From: Euglena gracilis
Lineage: Eukaryota; Euglenida; Euglenophyceae; Euglenales
DNA length: 64,000 nt
Assembly (NCBI GenBank): GCA_039621445.1
Contig: CP154954.1
Location: 19,578,642-19,642,641, forward strand
Direction of reading: 5' to 3'
Shown: piece by piece, positions 56,577 through 64,000 of the stretch
How the letters are laid out: each line of letters opens with the position of its first letter
How positions within the stretch are numbered: position 1 is the stretch's first letter
Program-made: the position numbers and the translations under genes
Notes under the pieces: model-generated
Told to the model about the DNA's origin: nothing
Databases searched by the model: none
Seen by the model: the letters and a program-made list of their open reading frames with translations, nothing else

Positions 56577-56700
56577 GTTCCAGACACCTTGGGCTCGGCA
56601 CTTGTCCCTTGTGAGGCCATGCCTTGGTCGCCGGGAAAAAAGGCACAAGGTCTTTGTGCTTCGCCCTCGGTGTCCCTTCCTCCCTTGTCGTTTTGCCTCG
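56577..56700 (+). repeat. DIRS-terminal-type motif, second copy
   Basis: CCCTTGTGAGGCC and, after 40 bases, AAGGTCTTTGTGCTTCGCCC, TCGGTGTCCCTTCCTCCC. Similar to 33,061-33,150 with the two words in swapped order. Confidence 0.5.
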
Positions 56701-57106
56701 GGGAGTACGAGAATCCACATTTCTGTTTGGCACACGAAAGCGCAGGACATTTCGGTGCCCACAAAGGTTTTTTTGCTCCCTTAAAAGTTCTTTTGAAGTT
56801 CCTCTTGGCCGTTTGGATTCCTTTGAAGCACAGTCGTCATTTAAATCCAGCACTATGACCGTCGTATTTTCAGGTCTTCCTGTAATAATTCCAACTGAAT
56901 TCGTGGAGTTGAGTTTTTTCCCTCTTTTCAGTCGAAGGCCAGAGACAGGGGTCGACGGCATAGCACACACCGACCGCACATCAGAGCATAGCAACCGGCA
57001 AAGGCCGCAGGGCCCAGCATCTCGAAGTGCGGGGCCCGACTGGTCGGTTTTTTTTGCGCCCCGAAGCGCGGCTGGCCCTCCAACCCAGGCGCATTGAAAC
57101 TCCGTT

Positions 57107-57173
57107 CCGGACTCTGGTGAAGAATGATCCAGGAGGAAGGGACAGCGAAGGCGGAGCACAAGACAACAGTGAG
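57107..57173 (+). repeat. Inverted repeat arm, left
   Basis: GGTGAAGAATGATCCAGGAG and following bases match the reverse complement of 57,399-57,466 with about two mismatches over 66 bp. Confidence 0.85.
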
Positions 57174-57398
57174 GTCCTGCTCTTCTTTCCGGCGGTTTTT
57201 TTTTGGGTTTTTGGTGTTGGTTGTGGTGTTTCTTACTGCGATGAGATGTCGGAAGGCGGACTCGGAGATGTTGTCGGACTTCTCGGCGGCTGGCGGCGGT
57301 GGGTTGCTGGCCTGTCTGTGGGTGAATTGAAATTTCTTGGTGGGGGGGCCTGACCGACTTTTTTGTTCTCTTTCGGGTCAGGGGGGGGGGGGGCGGGC

Positions 57399-57466
57399 TC
57401 ACTGTTGTCTTGTGCTCCGCCTTTGCTGTCCCTTCCTCCTGGATCATTCTTCACCGGAGTCCGAGA
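57399..57466 (-). repeat. Inverted repeat arm, right (3' end of DIRS copy 3)
   Basis: Lies directly downstream of the recombinase C-terminus on minus. It is a plausible terminal repeat; the other arm may be the end of a second, oppositely placed copy. Confidence 0.7.
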
Positions 57467-57479
57467 CAGCCCCGGCTCC

Positions 57480-57862
57480 GCACAAGACCCCAGTGAGGCT
57501 TTGTGCACCATTTTTTGGACAGCAACCCCCGCCTTTTTTCCTGCTTCCAACCGCAAGTAATGGGAAGAAAAGGCCTGCACATTTTTCCACTTCCCAATTT
57601 TGCACACTTCCTCAGAAGACAAACCTGCCAGTTTATACATGTACACTCCCGCCCCCCTTGTGGAGTGGGGGGCCCATTGGGGGGGTACCCCGTGCTTATC
57701 CAACAATCGTTTTGTCAAACTCCCAATGATTTTGGCAGACAGGGGGTAAAGGGAGGTTTTAAACTTAATAATAATTGTCCCCTGGGGGGGGGCACAGTGA
57801 GATGTCAAACTGACATATTTTTTCATGTTGAACCAGGGGCAAATATTGTGACGTGAAGGCAT
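57480..57862 (-). pseudogene. DIRS copy 3 tyrosine recombinase, catalytic half
   Basis: Reads KIIGSLTKRLLDKHGVPPQW, APHSTRGAGVYMYKLAGLSS, EEVCKIGKWKNVQAFSSHYL. H-x-x-R (HSTR), the His/Trp position (GKW) and the nucleophile Tyr (HYLRL) are all present. The first catalytic Arg would lie in the damaged gap before 57,862. The tail reads into the terminal repeat. Confidence 0.8.
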
Positions 57863-58069
57863 TTGGGGGATTTCCTCTCACTGAGTCTGTCTCCAACCCT
57901 TTCTTCTGACCAGGACAAAGACCTTGCCATCAACCTGGGACACTGTCCTGAAGGTTCTGCTCAAGTCCACTGATCGAAGCAAACAGATGAGTCTGAAACT
58001 TAAAATGACTTGGTCCCTCAGGTCACTGAGGCACTCTGGGGGAGGTGCTGCTGCCAACTACTGAAGTAA

Positions 58070-58609
58070 TTATTCAGGATTCCAAATGGAAGGATACCTA
58101 GGGGTGGATGTGTTCCACTGTCTTTTGTAGGGGGCCAACAGGGGTAAAAACCTTAACATGTGAAAACCAGTAAGCTGGACCACAGCACTATAAGCATTCC
58201 TGGCCTGGGCGACACTGAAGGTGAAACATTTTATGATGCCAGAAGCGACTAGTTCTGGGCTTATTGTGTTGAGGTCCAGCTGGGACATGGTCAAAACGCC
58301 CCACAGGAGCCTGAAGGCATAGTCATATCTCGCCAAGGAAAGATTGTGACTTAAGAAATTGTCCACCACTGAGGGGGGGATATGTTGCTTCTGTAACAAC
58401 TGACTGACAATAAACTGCAGGCCAGGTGCCACCTTGGGGTTTTCATGGGCTGCCCATGACGATTCTCGAACATGTGGTGGCAAGACAGAATTCTTAGGGC
58501 TGGTGTGATCACAAACTTCCTCAGTTTGTGAGTCGATGGCCCCATTTTCAGGCAGTGTGTTTACGTTGGTTGTTACCACCCGCCGTTGGACGGCCACGGG
58601 GCAGCTCAT
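58070..58609 (-). pseudogene. DIRS copy 3 tyrosine recombinase, N-terminal half
   Basis: LSHNLSLARYDYAFRLLWGV, LDLNTISPELVASGIIKCFT, VAQARNAYSAVVQLTGFHML and RFLPLLAPYKRQWNTSTPRY form the SAM-like core-binding domain, parallel to copy 1 at 53,239. A stop separates it from the catalytic half. Confidence 0.7.
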
Positions 58610-58751
58610 ACTACTTGCCGTGGCTCGTCCTCAGGCGGGGAACTGCGCACATGGTCCGGCCAACCAGTGTCTCGTCCATTTGCGCAATTGCGCGCGCCGA
58701 ACGATCCCCGCGGTATGCCCTCTGCCCGTACGGGATCGTTCAGGACTCACA

Positions 58752-58826
58752 CGGCGGGACCTGGGTCTCGAACGCACAACCTCCCGCGTGTGAGCCCAGC
58801 ACTTACCGAATAAGCTACTCGAGCGA
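58752..58826 (-). tRNA. tRNA-Val(CAC)-like pseudogene, probable SINE head
   Basis: On minus the A box TAGCTTATTCGG (58,806-58,817) and B box GCGTTCGAGACCC (58,763-58,775) are spaced as in a tRNA. The D-arm pairs (GCTT/AAGT). The anticodon loop CTCACAC with GCGGG on its 3' side matches tRNA-Val(CAC), but the 5' side of that stem and the T-stem are mispaired. So this is a tRNA-derived SINE or a dead tRNA, not a working gene. It sits inside DIRS copy 3. Confidence 0.5.
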
Positions 58827-58884
58827 TACTCGGCTTGGTACTACGTGCCGGCTACCAACCTCCGTAGGATCTCCCGTTTGCCGC

Positions 58885-59095
58885 ACACACAGTGGCCACA
58901 GACAGTTTGAACTGCCCTCTGGACATGTTCTCAGAAGTTTATGCAAACCCTTCCTGGTCTGTGCTGAGCCAGTGGTTCCTGAGGTTAAAAGAACACAGAC
59001 ATCTAAGACGCCTTCTGATTTTCCCCCTGTGGGTTTCAGCTGTGTGGTGGCACTTGTTAATAAAGCTACACATTCCACCCTCCCTGGTGATGCAA
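58885..59095 (+). pseudogene. Inverted segment of DIRS copy 3 (YANPSW region)
   Basis: On plus it reads LNCPLDMFSEVYANPSWSVL, SQWFLRLKEHRHLRRLLIFP, LWVSAVWWHLLIKL. This is homologous to NCSLDGVEEVYANPPW..SSAWWRLL of copy 1. All the rest of copy 3 reads on minus, so this piece has been flipped. Confidence 0.75.
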
Positions 59096-59119
59096 ACATA
59101 TCCACAGTGGGGTTTATGA

Positions 59120-59866
59120 ACTGCTGAAAAATGTGCATGACATTTTTGAAATTGAAATGGTTTAAACTGTAGTACCCTGGGTCGAAGTGCCATCTGCTGA
59201 TGGCATCGCTTTTCATGGTTTGGGAGGGAGCCCAGTGAACTTGGAGGGTGACGTCCATTTCCATGCACCACTTCAGAAAAGGTCTGATGAGTTTGTTCAG
59301 GTGGGGCATTCTTCCCCCCCGCTTGAGGAAATAGTAGTAGGAAACTTTGTTGTCCACTGTTAGGGACACTGTGTCCATTTTTCTGGCCAAAGACCTTACA
59401 GTGGAGATGGCTGCAATCAATTTTTTTACATTTATATGTAAGTGAGAATTCTTTCGCCAAAATTCCTGCAACTGGGTTCCAGCTTGTAGGTCTAGGCCCC
59501 CCCAACCAAAAGTTGAACTGTCTGACTCCAGGTGTCTGGTTTCTTGGCTTGGGAAGGGTCTCCCCACCAGGTCTGCAAAATTTCTCGTACCTCTCTCAGT
59601 TGAGATTTTACCTCATCTGAGATTGGAACTTGATGATCCCGGCCGATTTTTTCTTGTAGGTTGACAAAACCTACCAAAGTGTCTGTTAATGCCCTGAGGA
59701 CGGGCAGCCCCACCAGGAAGCTTCTTATGCACCCCAAAGTTGAGGCCATCTTTCTGCAACTGAGGGACTGGTGTGTGACCAATTTTCCCAGTACCCTCGG
59801 GACCAGTTTTAGATTTTCTGCCCCCAACTGTAACTCTCCTGGTGCCAGGTTGAGGTGGAACCCCAA
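59120..59866 (-). pseudogene. DIRS copy 3 RNase H
   Basis: SCRKMASTLGCIRSF (RT connection), then ESDSSTFGWGGLD (catalytic Asp), INVKKLIAAISTVRSLARKM, LTVDNKVSYYYFLKRGGRMP, LQVHWAPSQTMKSDAISRWH and NPTVDMFASPG. The best RNase H in the window; two frames meet near 59,500-59,567. Confidence 0.8.
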
Positions 59867-59896
59867 ATGTGGGAGATTTTGGGTGGGTTGAAAGAT

Positions 59897-60390
59897 CTAT
59901 TTCTTGCTGTTGATTTTGAAACCCCCCTGTAGTAAATCTGCCAGCATGATGGCCAGGTGGTTGCTGACTTGCTTCTGGCTGTCCCCCAGCAGGAGGATGT
60001 CCTCCAGGTACACAAAGCAGAAAAGGCTTTTGGCCCTCCAACCTTTTTCCAGGCACTTCATGAGGCAAATGAACTTTTCTGGCAGCACACTTAAACCAAA
60101 GCAAGCTGCCTGTAATTCCCAGAATGTTTCCTCCAGAACCATCCTCATGTAAGGTCTTAGGGTTGGGTTCAACACAAAATGAAAGTAGGCGTCCTTTAAG
60201 TCTACTTTCGCTCCCCATTGTCCTTTCTTTAGGTGCCTGAAGTTGACCTGGATGTTGTCCAGTTTGAAAGAGGTGTGGGGAAAAGTGCTGGTTTAGTTGG
60301 CGACAATCGCTTATTAAACGATGTTTTTCTCCCTGAGGCTCCTTTTTGGACATTGCAAACCAAGGTAAGATGTGTTGGGTACACAGTGTT
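59897..60390 (-). pseudogene. DIRS copy 3 reverse transcriptase
   Basis: HILPWFAMSKKEPQGEKHRL and ISDCRQLNQHFSPHLFQT, then after a frameshift LNPTLRPYMRMVLEETFWEL, ACFGLSVLPEKFICLM and FVYLEDILLLGDS (about 59,990-60,015). The usual YLDD is YLED here; the first of the paired catalytic Asp residues is Glu. Confidence 0.75.
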
Positions 60391-60396
60391 AGGGGT

Positions 60397-60799
60397 CCGG
60401 GACCCTTCTCCTCCGGGGGGCTGCCGGGGCTGCAACTTCCTTTTTCTGGCCCTGGTGGGCTCAGGCCAGGGCCTTTGTGAAATTGGGCCCCGTTTTCGAA
60501 CATGCCAACCGGCGGTAAAGGGGGTGAGGTGTGCCCCCCCGACCCGGGGTCCCCAGTTGCCCCGCGTAGGATCTTTTTTTCCCTCCACTGTTGTTTTTTT
60601 CCCATTTCTCAACTTTTGGTCCAAAGGGTGGACAAAGACAAACCAACCCACCTACTTAGGATCAAACAGCAGAGCACAACAAACCTGGGAGTTGAGAGGG
60701 TGGGTGAGTACCTTTGAGATCAGGTTAGTTGTGGGGCAAGAAAACAAAAATGTGGAATGGAATGCCTTGGCTTCTTATGGATTGTCAATTCTTGTGTAT
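60397..60799. repeat. Direct repeat R1, about 400 bp
   Basis: From GGGACCCTTCTC through GGGGGGCTGCCGGGGCTGC to GGATTGTCAATTCTT it is almost identical to 63,593-64,000. On minus it lies just upstream of the copy 3 RT. A TGTTGGG word precedes both copies. Confidence 0.85.
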
Positions 60800-63129
60800 C
60801 TTTCTTCAATTCTTTCTGGAATTCCCAAATGACTTCTTTGCTTGAATTTGCTGTGGTTCCAATTCCTCGTGCGTGGCGATTGACCTGCTTGGGTGGTTCC
60901 TACTGGGGGTTTTTGGGAATTTTCTGGGAAATGTTTGGTTGCCGACGCCAGCGGCAGCCGACACCCCCTCCCTTGCGACGTTAGTCGGACCCGTTTTTCT
61001 GCCCCCCCCCCCTCGAACAAAAACGGGGAGAGTGAAGTCGATTTTTTTTGTTGGGGGGGGTGAAAATTCTGCGTTTTTGTTTTTGAAACGGGTCCTGTCG
61101 CTTTTTTTTTTGAAAATCTGCGTTACGAGTCGGACCCCCCCCCAGCCATAATATCGGGCGCCTTGGGGGACTCAGAAAAATCAAGTCCGCGGGGAACAAC
61201 CCCCACCCCTTTCCTCCGACAAGCATGGGGAACGGGACTTTGTACACAAAATCTGAAAATTCTGAGCGAAACCAACTCTGGGCACTCTACCCCAAGGCAT
61301 AAGTCCCACGCTGCCCCCTTGGAGAAAATTATTTGTTATTTTTTTGGCAGCTTTCCTTATGCGAGGCTTCATTCGATTTGGATTTTTTTAAAAAAAAATA
61401 TCAGGGAGTTTGGCCAACAGTGCCTCAGAAAACAAATTGTGTGGGGAAAGAGAAAACAGAAACCTAGGCATTCCTTTCCAATTCGGGACAGAAGAGGTAA
61501 AAGGTAAGAAAAAGCAAACGGTGAAGCGCAAAGGTGAGACGGTTATATGGGGGAATAGTGTACAGATGGGTGTGCAGGTTCGTGTGCAATTGTGTGTTTT
61601 GTGTGTGTGCACGCTCACTTCCTTGTCATGCATTCCAACTGAAAATGACTTGGTCGATCGATTTTTTTTGAATGCAAAGAGAACAGGGATTCAGATTGGC
61701 CCTCGGCCACTATATCACAGGACTTTAGTGCCCACGTGGCTGGGTTTTTTTTCCGTTGGCCCACACCAGGGCCTATGGACGGAAGAGGGGTCATATCCTG
61801 TCCAGGGTCCCCCCCCCCCGAGTTCAGATGCCTCCAAGCTGTGTTCCATGAAGAAGAAAAAAATGCCTTTGGCGAATGTCCACCATCCAAACCGAAGCAA
61901 AAATCTGAGTTTTAAAATCCACACTCGTTTTTAATCCGCCAGAAAAATTATCAAAATCCCTGGTTTTTCCCAACTTTTTGTGTAAAAATCCTCCAGCAAT
62001 GAAAATCCTCAAACATTCAAAAATCTGAGTCCAATCCTGGGCCTACAAAAGCCCTCAACAAGATCCAGAATTACACCTGCCATATACAACAAACAAAGTC
62101 CAACCGAGAGCAACCAACCCAACAGAAGCAACATTCAGCAGCATACCGAGGGGCCAGGCCAATCCAGCCCTACCCTGGGTCCAACCGATTCACTGGAGCC
62201 GTAAAACCAACAAAGCCGGCTTGCCAATTAAAATTCACTGCCCCCCCCCCCCCAGTCACACTGGGCATTGGGGGTCAAATGACATGGCAAACTCAAAAAT
62301 ACTGAAAATTCAAATCCAATTTTCTCAGCCAAGGCGATTTTTCGCTGCCCCCCCCCCTTGTCACATGGGGCCATGGGGGTCAATCTGGCTTCAGCCTCCA
62401 AACAAAAAAAATCTCAAACCTGGGCCAATATCCAGACCGGCTGAAATCACAATCCCCACCCCAAAATGACATTCGGGACAAGAACCGAAAACTGAAAACT
62501 CTGAAACTGAAAATGAAAGATCATTGATCTGGCTGCCTGAACACTAGGAGAAATTCCCAAGCATCGTGGCTGGGCGTCTCCATTTAAGTGGAAAGCAACT
62601 GGGGAGAAACATGCACCCCAGAAACCAGATTCAAAAAATGTTTGACTTGGCTGTTTTTCCATAAGTCAAACTCTGTGAACTGAAAATCCAGATTATGTCT
62701 CCAGGCTGATTGCACATCTGCCTCCAACACTAGATCACCATGAAAAAAATATCAAAAAAAAATCACAAAACAACCCACAGAAACATACTCGACACTGTAA
62801 AGTGCTATGCTGTGCCAGTCAGTGGTCAGACCTGTGCTGAAAGAAAAATCACCACCACCACTGATATGGTGGAAACCACCCCCAGCTGTTCCATGGATTT
62901 AAATGCCTGTCCCAACCCCACCAATCTTGAAACCAACTTGGACACAAAAATTGAAAGTCATTCCAACTGTTTTTGGCAGGCCTCCAGAATTTTTTTGTCT
63001 GTCTGAATTTTCTTGGCTGTGCGGCAAAATCCGAGGAAGATTTCTCAGAAGAAACTGATGACGGCTGCAAATTTGTGACATGTCAAGAATTCAGGTTCAC
63101 AGGCACAAATTTTTCTGGACTTGTTAATT
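60800..63129. other. Non-coding spacer between R1 and the coiled-coil ORF
   Basis: No domain on either strand. T-runs and G/C runs occur. Two C-run blocks at 62,236-62,275 and 62,348-62,388 share a CACNNGGGCCATGGGGGTCAA-like layout. Confidence 0.4.
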
Positions 63130-63590
63130 TCAGTTCACTGGCTGCAACTTTTCAGCGATTTGCAGTTCCAACGTTTTTATTTGCTCGGTCAACCTTCCGA
63201 TTTCCACTTCTGCCTTTCCCAATGAATATTTCACCTCTTTCAGCTGTTTCGTCAGAGCCTCGCCCTCAACATTCAGGGACTGAATCTTGTTAATTACCCA
63301 CTTTGAGTTTCGATTCAAAAAATCCGTTTCTGTGTCCTGTTCCTCTGAGTGGCTGGGCTCACTTGACAAACTCCGCCAAAATTTTTCAATGTGATTAATT
63401 CTGCATTCCAAACTACTCAGTGTGCATTGCATTGGATCTTCAGGAGAACCCACAATTAAAGCCCACAGAACACCAACCTTCAGGAACAAACCCTCAACTG
63501 GAAGACTTTGAGGTTGAGATTTGTCATCGACCGAATCCAAAAATTCTTCACTGACAGAGTCAGTGAAGCAACCCCTGCGTACCATGTTGG
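63130..63590 (-). CDS. Coiled-coil ORF (Gag-like) downstream of R2
   Basis: FLDSVDDKSQPQSLPVEGLF, then NKIQSLNVEGEALTKQLKEV and LGKAEVEIGRLTEQIKTLEL, a clear heptad coiled coil. It resembles ORF1 of DIRS copy 2 in type and may be ORF1 of copy 3 or of a related element. The frame runs on into R2 (to 63,849). Confidence 0.5.
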
Positions 63591-63592
63591 GC

Positions 63593-64000
63593 GTCCGGGA
63601 CCCTTCTCGCCCGGGGGGGCTGCCGGGGCTGCAACTTCCTTTTTCTGGCCCTGGTGGGCTCAGGCCAGGGCCTTTGTGAAATTGGGCCCCTTTTTCGAAC
63701 ATGCCAACCGGCGGTAAAGGGGGTGAGGTGTGCCCCCCCGACCCGGGGTCCCCAGTTGCCCCGCGTAGGATCTTTTTTCCCTCCACTGTTGTTTTTTTCC
63801 CATTTCTCAACTTTTGGTCCAAAGGGTGGACAAAGACAAACCAACCCACCTACGGAGGATCAAACAGCAGAGCACAACAAACCTGGGAGTTGAGAGGGTG
63901 GGTGAGTACCTTTGAGATCAGGTGAGTTGTGGGGCAAAAAAACAAAAATGTGGAATGGAATGCCTTGGCTTCTTATGGATTGTCAATTCTTTTGTGTATC
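63593..64000. repeat. Direct repeat R2, about 400 bp, cut by window end
   Basis: Second copy of R1 with only a few differences (e.g. CTCCGGGG versus GCCCGGGG). Spacing between copies is 3,196 bp, as for a short LTR-type element or a duplicated element head. Confidence 0.85.

Larger units (their letters stand above)
57400..60395 (-). mobile_element. DIRS-like retroelement copy 3 (with recombinase)
   Basis: Minus-strand order: RT (60.4-59.9 kb), RNase H (59.87-59.12), an inverted block (about 59.09-58.89), a tRNA-like SINE (about 58.88-58.61), recombinase N-half (58.61-58.07) and recombinase C-half with HSTRGA and HYLRL (57.86-57.48). Presence of RT, RNase H and a tyrosine recombinase makes the DIRS class clear. 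Several frame breaks. Confidence 0.8.

Noticed and set aside
56551-57447. 298-codon minus-strand ORF
   Set aside because: It crosses the inverted repeat arms and DIRS-terminal motifs, has no recognisable domain, and overlaps other open frames. It is probably non-coding.
59613-60605. 330-codon minus-strand ORF as one protein
   Set aside because: Only its start matches RT; the rest is the wrong phase, and the true RT/RNase H motifs are in neighbouring frames.

Overview
The window is nuclear DNA from a eukaryote. The left half shows spliced exons with very high GC at third codon positions, separated by introns of 0.1 to 2 kb full of G/C homopolymers, microsatellites and short transposons. The right half is a nest of retroelements. 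A GC-rich alga or other protist fits best; the sequence alone does not fix the lineage. No prokaryotic gene organisation, rRNA gene or CRISPR array is visible.

From about 0.47 to 14 kb, plus strand, lies the 3' part of a GCN2-type eIF2-alpha kinase gene. It starts at the APE motif of the kinase domain, runs through the histidyl-tRNA-synthetase-like domain (GGRYD motif), and ends in the C-terminal domain. I place 18 exons by eye; coding phases agree at most junctions. From about 15 to 31 kb, same strand, there are at least 14 more exon-like blocks with the same base composition and GT/AG edges. They encode a mostly helical protein that I do not recognise, and they may belong to more than one gene.

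The introns carry three hAT-like miniature transposons, each with CAGGGG...CCCCTG ends and a perfect 8-bp target duplication. They also carry a 346-bp element with long inverted ends, candidate introner-like modules (an intron with GTGGTGGGTGGGG/CCCCACCAG ends inside a repeat with CGGGAA/TTCCCG ends), and many microsatellites.

From 33 to 60.6 kb are three decayed DIRS-like (tyrosine-recombinase) retroelements: copy 1 on plus (33.06-35.84 kb, continuing at 52.13-53.56 kb), copy 2 on minus (about 53.56-56.5 kb) and copy 3 on minus (about 57.4-60.4 kb). Copy 3 has an internal inversion and a tRNA-Val-like SINE inside it. Copy 1 is split by a complete 16.3-kb LTR retrotransposon on the minus strand (35,846-52,128). 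That element has near-identical LTRs, a 5-bp target duplication, an initiator-tRNA-Met primer site and a polypurine tract. It is a Ty3/Gypsy chromovirus with Gag (two zinc knuckles), protease, integrase and chromodomain. Its reverse transcriptase region is scrambled and partly duplicated. Downstream of the chromodomain it carries about 5.4 kb of extra coding sequence, including a 1,249-codon open frame unlike any retroviral protein I know. This extra coding region is the best candidate for something undescribed.

From 60.4 to 64 kb there is a pair of about 400-bp direct repeats, the second cut by the window edge, and a coiled-coil ORF. All exon edges were placed by eye and may be off by a few codons.
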